DNA of 64,000 nucleotides. Origin: Branchiostoma lanceolatum (Eukaryota > Chordata > Leptocardii > Amphioxiformes > Branchiostomatidae). The stretch lies in assembly GCF_035083965.1 (NCBI RefSeq), contig NC_089736.1:7195501-7259500 (forward strand), given 5' to 3'. Positions within the stretch are counted from its first letter, which is position 1, and each line of letters begins with the position of its first letter. The notes under the pieces are model-generated. The model was not told the origin of the DNA, searched no databases, and was given only the letters and a program-made list of their open reading frames with translations. Made by a program: the position numbers and the translations under genes. Shown piece after piece: positions 1 to 13,416 of this stretch.

Positions 1-120
1 GTACACTTACACAAAAGATTGGAAACCTCAAATCCTGAGCTAACAACAAACACAAAGTCCAAGTCAACTCAACTGAACAAACTATGGAAGTTGTATTTTG
101 GACATACATGATTGTAAGTG

Positions 121-3100
121 CTATGTAGAGTCTGTGGAGCTGTGAGGTTCATAGTCTCTCTCTGTCAGGATGGCTCCAACCTGGACACAGTCAGAAACCC
201 AGCCTGGTGTCACAAGATGGTGCTTCTTCCTCCTCTGTCTCCTCAATGCCTTCACTTCATCCAGTCTGCTCAAGTCACTGGATGGGTATAAACACACCAA
301 CACATTCATGCCACCAAACATAAACTTTCTTTCCTCTACACTTAGCAAACAATTGGTAACATCTGACTGGTAAGTTGTTAATCTCAGAACTTTGACTTAG
401 AACATTGTGTCCATTACAGTACATGGTCCTGTCCTTAGTCTGAAATGTGATCCTATGCTACCATCCCTGTTACAGTACATGGTCCTGTCCTTAGTGCTGA
501 AATGTGATCCTACCCTACCACCCCTGCTACAGTATATGGTTCTGTCCTTAGTGCTGAACTGTGATCCTATCCTACCATTCCTGCTACAGTACATGGTCCT
601 GTCCTTAGTGCTGACATGTGATCCTATCCTACCACCCCTGTCACAGTACATGGTCCTGTCCTTAGTGCTGAACTGTGATCCAATCCTAGCACCCCTGTTA
701 CAGCACATGGTCCTGTCCTTAGTGCTGAAATGTGACACTATCCTACCATCCCTGTTATACAGTACATTATCATATCATCTGAATGTAATAAAGTCCCTAC
801 CTGGCATGGAACAGCACATGGGTGACATCACTGTCCAGGATGGGGCTGACTGTGGCTCCATGGAAACGCACCTCAAGGGCAACCAGGTCCAACGGACAGT
901 CTTTGATCCTCTGAAAGTGAAGAAATATTACATGATGCTTATCACAACACAGTGTTTACATATAAAGTGACAAAATTACCATAATTATAATATGTATCTT
1001 TAGTACAACTGTTACTTTAACAGTGATTGTGTCGTGAATATACTGAAATAACCTCCACTTTATATAATGCTACATTCCAAACTCAATAAATCTTCAGGTT
1101 TAAATCAATAGATAAGTTGCGGCAATGGTGTCAAGTTGGGACATCCTGCAATATATTGTGTTGTGGCCAAAGCTTGCATGTGAGATTACCTGTTGGGTAC
1201 ATACGCATGATCACAATGCACCATTAATCAACCTTATCTACTTGTGGAGTTGAGGTATTAAATTCCTACATGATAATTCATACTTACAGTTGACTGGTCT
1301 CCAATGACATGACAGTTGTCCACATACAGCCTGTTGGGGAAAAATGTGCATACTTTATCATATTGTAACTGGTGTAACAGTTATGATATCTTGTTTTATG
1401 TGAAATTGCACAATGGGTCATGACTAACTATTTTGTTAATACACAGTTCCTGAGAGACTGCCTGCTAGTGAAATATACAAAGAAAAGTTTTTCTTACATC
1501 TAGTACAAATGAACTAAATATGCCAAAAATAGTTACTCAAGCAACTGGATAAAATTTTGAACCAGTAAGACGTTTCAGACAGCATCTGCTACCTGTCCTT
1601 AGTCACTGACGAAAGACAGCGGATGCTGTCTGAAACGTCTGCCTGTTTCAAAATTTCATCCAGTTGCTTGAGTAACTATTTTTGGCGTATCTTATTACCT
1701 GGATGTCTAACCTTCATCAACAAATGTAATAAATATTTCTATTTTTAGAAGAAGCAAGGCATCCGCAGTGTAGTGTCACTGGAGTTGGCTTTTGTTACTT
1801 CTAAATCTTTGACAAAGCATGGTATTAAATTTTCTATCTATTCTGTAACACAGTACAGATGACAGCCTTGTCTTACCTGCAGAGTCTGAAGAGCCCAAGA
1901 GGTGATTCGTTTGGAAAGTACTTTTCCTCCATTTCTGCAATGCCCTCACTGGTGACCTTGGAACTTGATTTCTAGTATCAGAAATAAATCACATGTAAGA
2001 ATCTAATATAGCATTATAAAATACATTGGGCAAAGTGAAATGTACATGTAAGAATACAGTAGGAGATTATAAACTTAATTGAATAAAGTGAAATAAGGAA
2101 TTTAGTTAGTACATCAAACCACATACTATCTGCATAACATAACAAGAGATACAAAAATGGAATTTCTGCTGCAGTACCAAGGTCACATACCAGGGGGCCC
2201 AAAATCAACCTTGAATTTCGGCTTCACAACACCTGCCCACATACCAAATATCATCGTAATCCATCAAGAGGTTCTTGAGTTATGCTGACTGGAGTGGTGC
2301 GGAAACACAAACAAACAAACAAACACACAGACACACCCAAAACTATATCTCCATTTTTCATGGAGATAATAATAATAATGGTTTATTGGTCAGAAATTAC
2401 CCGTGCAATGGCAGCCACTGCTAAATTGCTGCAGGGTTTACAATCACATAATACACAACAGATACATATTTGTTTCACACTTGCGATTTGTGAAAACATG
2501 ACATCACAGAAGCAGTGGATTGCTCATTCCTTCACAAAGACTGGAGCTGATCAGGCGAAAATTAAGAAAAGTCAAATTTTTGTGTTTACAAACTACAGTT
2601 CAACTTTGCTTCAGCCTGACTTCTAGATCTACTAACATAGATGAACTTTCGGGTGAAAACCACATACCTCTTCCCCGATCTTTTCAAAGACCTCCTTCAA
2701 ACTGTCCACTGTTGCATCATCGGTGAAGCTGTCTCCATGGCGATCAAACTCCAGAGCAAACTGTGCCGCAGTGTCGGGGGACATGTGGATCATATGGGAG
2801 GGCAGCCACGGAAGGCACTGCTTCGCCTCCTGAAAAATGAAAAGATTAACATTAACATCGCAAACAGACTTGACTGTGCTCCTATTACAAATGCAATGAC
2901 AGCTATACAATGTATGTACATGTTTGTATTTAGAATTAAAATCAAGGCAGAATAGCTATAAAATACACTGTAATATGATATTGAAAATGCAGGATATAAA
3001 CAACAGCTATCTTGAATTCATAACTCCAGTAATCCATGACATACCCAGCATCTCAGTAGCCAGTCAGCCTTGACAACATCATACTTCCCTCCACTGTGGA

Positions 3101-3608
3101 CAAAATAGGAAACATTTTCAATCAGAAGAAAAACTGTTATGATGGTGGATTTATCAATTTCAATCAAAGTATCTACCTAAGCAAAAAAGAAGTCTTCCCA
3201 CAATTACAGTACATAATAATAATAATTGTGAATCATGTATAGGAGTTTGAATGTCCTGGACTCCTTCTTGGGCTATTGCTTAATATATGTCTTGTAGTCA
3301 TCATTGTGAACTGTTCGAGCTTCAGCTACATGTAAGTTGTACACACTGCTTCACTGAGATACAATCATTTTCATGCATATAACAGAGATCTTCACAATGG
3401 ACAAAAAGTTTAAGAATAACAAGTTGTACCTTATTATGTTGTTGACCCTGACATTGACCTTGTGAGCGAGCACGCAGGATGTGTCAGGTCCAGGAGCCTG
3501 GACCACCGTGCCCCCGTATGCCACTACCTTCTTCTCCAGGTCTGCTTTCCCATGCTCCGCAGGGCCATTGATGATACAGAACTCTCTGTCTTCAAATATG
3601 GCAGAAAC
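121..3608 (-). CDS. LIG4: LIG4 exons 23-29: tandem BRCT tail and XRCC4-binding linker
   Basis: Coding exons in transcript order: 3430-3608, 3045-3093, 2668-2829, 1877-1971, 1288-1330, 801-910, 121-277 (stop TAG at 121-123). They encode residues 655-918. BRCT1 begins at [13 protein letters not shown] and includes [11 protein letters not shown]. The linker [15 protein letters not shown] corresponds to the segment that clamps XRCC4 in the human complex. BRCT2 ends with [11 protein letters not shown] followed by a short acidic-polar tail. The intron between the last two exons (278-800) is almost entirely the 57-bp minisatellite. Confidence 0.88.
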
Positions 3609-6600
3609 CTGGATCAAGTTTGCAAAGAATTAAAGTTTTAGACTTCATTCTGAAATGTCATGCCACATTCTGTGGTTATACGAAAATATAGTCTTCCGGA
3701 AAATCAAACATGTTAAGGAAATTGTACTCCTAACAACATATCTCCTTCAATTTGTAAAGGAACAAATCTTAACAACCTGTTCACTATCCAATCATATGTT
3801 TTGTTCATTCTAAATGCAATTTGATGTACATGGCAAGAGTACAGATTTTTTGTTCAGGAATAATTAGTTTGAAGGTAGAGCTGTTCTCAAACCTGTTGCA
3901 CTTTGGATGTGTCTGTTGCCTTAAACTGAGGGGCCACTGTGATTGGCTTCTCCACACGAACCACCGTCCGACGCTTCTTCTTGGACGGCTCTCCGCTGTC
4001 GTCTATCCCAGCATGCCTGGAGGCAAGTTTTCCCTCCGCATTCTACAAAAACAGATAAAAACAGTGTCAGCACTAAAAGCGTTGAAAGCCTGGTCAAGAA
4101 AATGATGAATTGAAAGTGATCTTGATCTAGTTTACCTCAAATGATCTAATGAATAGTTGAGATACTGTTCTATGGGTTGTGACAGAGAAGACAAACGATA
4201 TGTACTGTACAGTATACACAGGTTCATTGTATACTATTACTAGTTCTTTTTGACAAGGACCATGGCTTAACGTCCCATCCTAAGGACTACGACCCTTCCC
4301 AGTAGTGTGCATGTCGGGGGATTTGAACTCAAGACTTCTTGGTCCAGAGGCAGGGTGACTAACCACCAGACTACACACTCTACACTTTCCAAGAACAGCA
4401 AATCATCTTCTCCTTTTAAGTTACCTTTCTCATGTCATCCAGCTCATCCAGGGTCATGCAGTCAGACCACTCCTTGTCATCCCGTACTTTCTCCAGACGC
4501 GGGAAACGTAGAGTACATCCTGTCTTGAACCTAAGTCAACAATAGCGACAACAGTGTCATCCTCGTAATCTTTGAAAAGTTTCGTAACTTGAGTCTGGCT
4601 GATCATAAAGTAGAGTGGACTCATTCCTCAAGCTAACCGACACCTATCGCACTGCAGTCTTCCCTCAGTGAAGACTCAAGTTCCCGTTTAGAACTGAGAA
4701 CTGAGTCTGCTTGATCATCTCTGTAGTTACTTGATCATCGGCATGGTTCCTACAATGCAAATCATTTCAGTAGCAGGGTATATGTTTATAGGGAGGGGTT
4801 GCTAGCCCTTCCTCTTTAACATGCTGGATGCACGTCCTCGAACACGGGACCCCAATTTTACATCCCTTCTGAAAGACGGGTGCAGCCCGGGACTTGAACC
4901 AGGGTCTCCAAGTTACAAACAAATTGGAAACAGGAGCTCAACTGTGAGGCTTCTACGTATACATATATCAGTTGAGACACAGAGACGAAAAAGCCAAAAG
5001 TATCTAACATCATTAAATAGTCTGTTGATTTCACTTATGACCAAACCCTATTTGTAATGATCACATATATAAACATGTATGTACATGTGAGACAGACAAT
5101 GGACTCTTACTTGTCACTCTCAATGATCTCTGCTGCTTTGATTTGAACAACGAGAGACTGTTCTGGATCAATCCACACATCAGGAGCTTCCTGAAAGGTA
5201 CATCACATTTAAATCAACAGACTGCACAAAAACACTGTATAAGAGATAAATGTCCATTGACTACATCACTCTGCGCCTAGCATAGAAATTGGACTTCTTA
5301 TCTCAAAAAAAATCAGTACTTACAAACACTTAAGACATGAGAACATTCCAGCAGAATCCATCTTGAATTGATATAGGAAAGTCTTCAAGGTAAAGTATAG
5401 TACAAGGTTGGTATGAATGGGAATTGGTCAGCAATTTATGATATAATCTAATTTCTTCAGTCACAGATATTATGTGTACAACACAGAGGTCTGACTCTGT
5501 GTAAGCTTCTTCATCCAGACTACAATATTCCAAAAGTACATGTCTTTTCAAGCTATTTGTCTTATTCCCCCACCCCCTCCAGTGTACATGTACCTACCTT
5601 GTACCCAGAGGGGAACAGGATGTTGGTCTTTGGTGGTTTCTTCTTATCAAAGACCCTCCAGTGTGGGTGGAGGCGCTGGCCCATCTGGTACAGCTCCTTC
5701 AGAGTGTAGCCTGAACCCACCTACAGAAATACATGTACATTGTGTAACCTATATGAAAGTTTCTGTACTACCCAGTTGGTAAATGTGAAATGTGATCCTA
5801 TCCTACCACCCCTGCTACAGTACATGGTGCTGTCCTTAAACCTTAGTGTTGAAATGTGATCCTATCCTGCCACCCCTGCTACAGTACATGGTGCTGTCCT
5901 TAAACCTTAGTGTTGAAATGTGATCCTATCCTGCCACCCCTGCTACAGTACATGGTCCTGTCCTAAGTACTGAAATGTGATCCTATCCTACCACCCCTGC
6001 TACAGTACATGGTCCTGTCCTTAAAGCTGAAATGTGATCCTGACCCATGATTAGCACCACAGTAGCATGTCAAACCCAAGACTTGCATGTCTGTTACTGT
6101 TTCTGTACTATTTAGTTAGTATTGGAACCCATTGGGATATGACAGCAGCTTCACAAGTATACAGTTGCCTGTCAAACCCAAAACTTGCATGTCTGACTCC
6201 AAGTATGAATTTAAAGGAGAGAGTGATACTATACTATAGTGAGACTTATCCTTTCTTCAATACATGTCACCTACATGGCATAGATAAAACTCAATAATGT
6301 GATTCAGCAAGTTTGATTCTTATAAAAAATTGAGCCTCGTACAATTATAAACAAAGTAATGATACAACTGATAAATGGTTTGTATGCTCTGTCAGTCTCA
6401 CCCTGCAGAATGTGTGGAAGAGTGCAGGCTTCTCTCCAGGCGTGTTGGGCTGGACGGCCACAGCACACAGGAAATGGGAGATCATGTGACTGCGACGCTA
6501 CAACAGAATTAAACATTTGTTTACTACATGACTTAGCAGGGCAATGATCATGGAACAAAGATAATGCAATAAAAGAAGAATAGAGAAAGAGCCATGTCAA

Positions 6601-9600
6601 ACATGTCAAAGTGTCTGTACCCCCATGTCAAAGTGTCTGTACCCCCCTGTCAAAGTGTCTGTACCCCCCTGTCAAAGTGTCTGTACCCCCCTGTCAAAGT
6701 GTCTGTACCCCCATGTCAAAGTGTCTGTACCCCCCTGTCAAAGTGTCTGTACCCCCATGTCAAAGTGTCTGTACCCCCATGTCAAAGTGTCTGTACCCCC
6801 CTGTCAAAGTGTCCGTACCCCCCTGTCAAAGTGTCTGTACCCCCATGTCAAAGTGTCCGTACCCCCATGTCAAAGTGTCTGTACCCCCATGTCAAAGTGT
6901 CTGTACCCCCCTGTCAAAGTGTCCGTACCCCCCTGTCAAAGTGTCTGTACCCCCATGTCAAAGTGTCTGTACCCCCCTGTCAAAGTGTCCATACCCCCCT
7001 GTCAAAGTGTCTGTACCCCCATGTCAAAGTGTCTGTACCCCCCTGTCAAAGTGTCCGTACCCCCCTGTCAAAGTGTCTGTACCCCCCTGTCAAAGTGTCC
7101 GTACCCCCCTGTCAAAGTGTCTGTACCCCCCTGTCAAAGTGTCTGTACCCCCAGGTAAAAGTGTCTGAACCCTGCTATATAAATGACATTTTCATAATTT
7201 TTCAGATGTAAAATTGATATTATTAAGGTGTGAAGAAGAACTGACGGTATATCCACCAAAGGTATATAATATTGACATGTTTAGGAAGAAAAAAAGAAAT
7301 TCCGACTTACCCCTTTACCAAAGTAGCCACCCACAATCACGACATCAACCTGTAAAAGTATGTTATTTCTATTAGTATTACTATACATACCATTATGATC
7401 ATAAAATTATATTCATCTTCTATTTGCTGCAGACAAACTATGATAATAATTATAGCATTACCTGGTCCATCAGTCCATCTACATATTCAGGCTTCACCTT
7501 CAACCAGCCACTTCCTGAGAAAAACAAAATCAGGTTTTCAGAAAAGTTCTATTTTAAAAACAGTCATGCTTTCAACTTAATGTACATTTCACCAGTATAT
7601 CTAGATCATCCTCCTGAAAGCAGAGCCCCTATCGCTTGATTCGTTAGCTCGCTTGCATAGGGGCCCTGCTCTTTAGCCCCGGTAGACACAGTTCTGGCGA
7701 CGTTACTGACAGTTCCTCATGAATAATCAATGAGATATCCTTATTTAGCACAATTTGGCGGTTGATTCTTTCAAGCACCAGGGATAGTAGCAAACACAGA
7801 ATGTAGGTTCTGTTGAAAGTAAGACAAAGTCCCACCTTTTCTCTTGTCTGGAGCATACTTGGACCCTGGATACTTGATCACTAGACCTTCTTCTCTTCTG
7901 TCAATCGCCTCATTCAAGGCATCAATAACCTCAGCCCTGGTATAAAAACAGTTAACGACACTTTTGATTCTGCCTACATTCAGGGTTGACTTTTACTTCA
8001 GTCATTTAGACCAAATACAGTTGAACATTGAACTGAACTGAAAAGAATAATTTCAGTCATATCTCCAGTCTGGAAAGTCACTACTCATAGAAAACGGTGA
8101 AATAGCAAATTGTTTTGAAATTGTAGAAAATAGCAGGCTAGTAACATAGAGTCTACACAATGTAGCTGATACAGTTGTCCAGGAATAAAATGTCATCACA
8201 GTTTTTACAAATACTTTCCTTAAACTTATCCATCCATCTAACAAGTCTTTCTACGTTAAGATGTTTCAAAGTTGGGGAACTTCTAAACTCTCGACTCACT
8301 TTGTTCTTGCATCCTTCCTGTCACCTAGAAGTAACCGCCCCTCAATTGGTGTAAACAGTCTGAAGGAAAAACACAACAAGCTGGTTGTTTAAAGTTCTAA
8401 CAACTACTGGAAAGCAGACTGGTATAACAATGTATGTTCACATTACAAGCTTTCTACTGTGGAAACTAGGTTCTTTTTACTATGAGTAATACAGTTTCAG
8501 TAAATGACAGATAATTCCTTGTTATTACTTCATCAACGTTATTACTTCTTAACTTAATAGGTAAATTATTGATAAAATGTGCTGATTGAAAAGCATATTT
8601 GGTGAAAATATTAAATCTAACAACAACAAATTTTTATGTATGTCAAGTGTATTACAAGAATGACATAAATATCAGGTGCTTCTGATTTTAATCATTAATG
8701 GAAAACAGTACACAGTCATGTAGCTGATTAATGTGGCATTGTTGTGTCTAAAAGGCATCTAAACAAATGGCAACACTGACTTGTCAAGATAGTTCACCCT
8801 CTCTCTAAGGGGACTGTTGGCAAACTTCTGTCCATTCAACAGCAGAATGTCAAACACACAGTACATGGTCTGCAGGTCTGCAAAAACACATATAGACAAA
8901 GACATAATGTTTTACCCATGAAAATAAAATTAGAACAGTGTTGACTTATCAGAAGTTAAAGTACAACTTCCAATATGTTCACATTAGATCTACAGATTGA
9001 AAGAAGTTAAAACTAAAATTTTGAAAAAAATGGATCTTTCAAAATGTGAAACAAAGATACAATCATATCTGTTGACATCAAAATTTCAAAAGCACCAGGA
9101 CTTTAGCCTTCCAAATGCTGCATTTTTACTGTATAAAATTTATTTATTTCGATCTACCACATTCTGTTGAAGGATTGACATAACAGGTGAACTATCACCT
9201 TTTCAAGATGTCATCCCAGACCGGACTGTAAGATTTGGACCATCGCACACCGGGGCATGCCCCTACTCTTTTTCGAAAGGTGTGGTGGGTTCTTTAACGT
9301 GCGCAGGGTGTGGCTCTCTCCAAACACGGGACCTCCACTAAACGTCTTATCCGTTATTAAAATATTGGTCTTACCACTGTCTTCTGCCATGTTTTTGATG
9401 TCAAATTTATCCCCTTTGGACCTGCAAAGAAATTTTAAAATATCAGACATCAGTATCTTTTGACCAAGATATGGTAACCGTTACTTTAAACCAATTGTTA
9501 CTGTAGTACAGTAGCAAAAAAAGTGACCTGTCACACCTAACCTTTGCATATCTAGCTGTAAGCATTGTTTAAAGCTACCTAATGCCAATACTCCTACAGT

Positions 9601-12600
9601 GCTTGGTGGGAATGAGTTCTATGATAGTTCTAGGAAGAGTTTTTGAGCACATAAATCCTAGGTTGATAACTCTGGTATTTGAAGGCATGACTGTTTCTTG
9701 GTCTTTTCTGAATTTTCTGGTGTTAGATACAAAATAGTTAACTTGGTACATTAACCAATTTATTAGATATTTTGTACATCATACATGGTCTAGACATTTG
9801 TCAAGAAATATCATATTTTTATGATCTAGCAAATGCAGTACACAACCAAGGCTTACATACATGATGGCCTTTGTTTGAGGATTATATCCCACCATCTCTC
9901 CATCCAGGATACAGGACTTCACATGGCTGGTAGGAGTAGACAGAATATGTCAGAATCAACTGTATCATTCTCATAAGATAAGTAACCTCCATTAACATCA
10001 GGTTACATAAATACGCCACTTTAAACAAGATTGGCAACATAAAAAGATGCTGCCATGGCGACGGTGGTCTCTGTTAACGTTTTCGTTTTTAGCCCACATG
10101 CAAATAAGGACCTCGCATAATTATATCAGTCGATCACCTTCTCTACCAAAATAACACAAGTTGTCCAATGTATGAAAATCTTGTTTTCACAAATAAGATA
10201 TCGTACCATTTCCTCATAAGTTATGTAAAAGAGGCCCTCTATGCAAGATTTGTGTCTAATAGTGTCCACATTTACTTAACTTCCAAATGGTGCAAAAATG
10301 AAATCCCCATCATTTACCACTATGGATTTATATTATTTTGTCATTAATTATGCAAATTAAGTATCAATTTGCATAATTGATATCTATTGCTATTTATCTC
10401 TTTCTCAGTTACATATGTCATGTGTTTGAGAGTCCTATGATAGTATGCAGCTGATTTATTAACTGTTCTCATTAATTATGCAAATCAGATATTGATTTGC
10501 ATAATTGGCATATGATTATGTAAATCATCACTTAAGCTATCTACACACCAAAAATTATGATGATCCGTCATCCCCTTCTTGCGTTATTCTCTTTCAAAGT
10601 TTGAGTCAAAATCAGCTCCTGCAGTTCCAAAAAAAGCCGCTAGGGGGTGCAAATCTACAGGACATATTTTCCTAACAAAGAGCTATCCACCACTTAAAAA
10701 TCATGACTATAGCATGTTCAGAAGACAAGGTTTGAAAAGTGAAAGTTCCCCTGCAGTACCATAGAAAGTCGCTAGGGGGCCCAAAATCCAATCATTACAA
10801 GGTCTCCCACAGACCTACCCACCGACAAAATATGAAGACAATACATCCAGGCATTCTTGAGTTATCGTCCCATGGACTTTCACATTCCTGTACAATTCCT
10901 AGAATTCTTGCAATCTGCACACAATATAGTAAAAATTTGGCTCGCCCCTGAGGCGTCGCCAAAAACAGTGCATACACAGTTCAGTTATACAGGAGTGCAT
11001 TATACTGGGGGATGTTGGGATGGAGATCTGTTTGGCCATATCTTTTCAGGGTGGCGGAATAATGTACCCTGGTGGAATTATGTTAGTTACTGTATGTGGG
11101 CTATTCTCACAATAATACCAGAATGATCTTGTTAAAGTACCACAATTTCTCATAAAACAGTACAGGATTCACTAATTACCTGCAATATTATCAATATCAG
11201 AGATGATCAATTTCAACCAAAGTCTGAAAGAGTCACCTATTAAATCATCACACGACATGTTGGTTAGAAGGGGACAAAAATGCACCTACCTAGCAAAACA
11301 GTTGTGTATGTATGGAGTGAGACTGCCTTCCAATGGATGGGCACCAAACTGATGAGTGTAGTCTTTCCCACTGGATAGGAGATTAGAAAAAAAGTTGAAC
11401 TCTGACATACATCCGTGAATAGCTTCATCAGGTTAGCAAGTCACTGAATTAAAAGACTCTTTGTACACAACCAAGTGTTTTATTCAACCAAATTGCCCTG
11501 AGTAAGGCCCAATTCATACAGAGTTTTTTCAGATATCTAAAAATCCGCCGACATCTGAGCCTTAGATATCTGGACGAATTTATACACACCGACAGGAAGT
11601 ACTGCAGGACTCACGCAGCGCGCTGATTGCACTCGTGACCCTATTTAATCTTTTGCGCGCGTTTCAAAATGGCGGGAGAACCGCCTGTGTTTTTCGTCAT
11701 GATGAATATGATATTCTTTCTTTATCTGACTCGCGTGTGGCTAAACATGAGGCAGCAAGCAAGGGTTGAGCGTAAGAGGCGTTTGAGGTACCGGGGAAGA
11801 CGACAGCGACCGGTCAGAATCAACGCTGCGTTCCTACTCGCTGCCCTTGTCGTGGCGGAGGGGGGAGGGCCGATCCACCGACCGATCCACCGACCGATCT
11901 GGCATCACGAAAGAAGTCCGTCGTCCGTTTGGGAACAAATGGTCCTTGATGCTAAGAAGTTTTCCCGCTTTATCGCCCGCCAAATATGCAAACTAGCGTG
12001 AACCCCGACCTCCAGATGTCTACTACGCGACACATTCTGTTTAGACCTCCGGCTGGAGCGGTCGGGGTCTCCCGCTGAGTTGTCGGGCGAATGCTTCAGA
12101 GTGGTCGGCTGAAATTTTCCCGACATCTAAAAAAACCCTCATTAAGACCATAAAATTCCTGTTTAGACACAGAAAAAAGCGGTCGCCTGGCAGATATCTG
12201 CAGTCCAGATATCTAGACAAGCTGTGTGTAAATTGGCCCTAAGGTGACAGACAGTCACCGAAATGTCGGTTGAATAAAACAATTGGTTGTGTACAAAGGG
12301 TCTTTTCATTTCCTGGACATACAAATTAGTCTTTCAATGACACCAGTATCTAACTTCTCCCAGCTGCCTACTTAGAAAATAACCCCATAACCAATAAAAG
12401 TTTGATGCCAAACAGCTACCTTAGCATTCTGAAGGTTCATTACATTACAAATTTACATGTTGAAGGTTAAAGATTAAGGTTATAGTAAAAAAGAACTTAC
12501 GATCTGGAGAAGTACTTGTAGGTGTCTCCATCTTTGTGTAATAACATCCTCTCACCATCAAACTTGGTCTCTATGAAGAACATCTCGTGGTGCATCTCCT

Positions 12601-13381
12601 TCTCTACCTGCAACAGAAAGTTAATGTTGCAGTGACTTTCATACTTGAGCGGCATCGTGTTGGTGTAATGGTCAGGGTGTTCCTGGGTTCGAATCCCATG
12701 ACATATGCCACTGATATTGTGCCCTTGGGAATGACACTTAACCTGACTTTTCTCCCTCCACGCAGGTGTAGAAATGGGTACCTGACTTTGGTTGTGGAAG
12801 TAAAAGGTGGTGGAAGGGGAGGGTTGGGCTCCGCCTTCCAATACCGTGCCAGAGACACAGTAAATAACAACCCACTGCCCCTATAGCCTCTAAAAGGCCA
12901 TGGGACTCACCTTTACCTCAACATCACAGTGAGGGAGGACATCTTGCCAACATGGTGAGAAGTCTAATTCCCTGTTGTGAGAGTCCCAAGATTTAGATTT
13001 AAATATCCTTAACATTTCCTTAAAAAATCACTTGGCTTCCATATGCATCAACTTCAAGAGTGAATTCCTAACACAGTGGTGCCATAGCCTATAGCATTAC
13101 AATCTGGTTCAATCGAATTATCTACGATTATGATTTCAAAAAGTAAGCTTTGATTTCAAATAGTAAGCTCACCCCATCCAGTGGTATCCTCTGTCCCAGC
13201 ATAGGCTTGAATGGTGAGAACAGACTTATGGCAATCTCATTCAGCCGTACACGGGGGTCTCGCAAGTCTATGCACACCTGAAATACGAGGAAAACATTGT
13301 CAGGACCAGATGTGCTATGTGTCCTACAAGTAAAGAGGGCTACAGTTTGGGCCTGTGCGATTGATCTTTTAAAATTACCTG

Positions 13382-13416
<35 letters not shown>

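Larger units (their letters stand above)
11451..12306. mobile_element. Inverted-repeat element (MITE) interrupted by a second transposon
   Basis: Arms 11451-11489 and 12268-12306 are reverse complements at 37 of 39 positions (AAAAGACTCTTTGTACACAA... against the complement of ...TTGTGTACAAAGGGTCTTTT). The space between them is the Harbinger-like insertion at 11506-12239. Removing it and one TAA would leave a compact hairpin of about 120 bp. Confidence 0.85.

Noticed and set aside
397..970. Plus and minus ORFs of 187 and 113 codons
   Set aside because: Both arise from the 57-bp repeat, a multiple of three; the plus frame also runs antisense through LIG4 exon 28.
6600..7165. CRISPR-like regular array
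   Set aside because: No unique spacers; units abut directly, and the DNA is eukaryotic.
6594..7211. Three overlapping plus-strand ORFs of 177-205 codons rich in Cys/Pro/Lys
   Set aside because: They are translations of the 22-bp minisatellite; all frames stay open because the unit lacks stops. They are antisense to a LIG4 intron.
10857..11126. Plus-strand ORF of 89 codons
   Set aside because: Lies in dispersed repeat sequence and has no recognisable domain.
12646..12720. Functional tRNA gene
   Set aside because: Only A and B boxes are tRNA-like; no closed acceptor stem, and a long unrelated body follows, as in a SINE.
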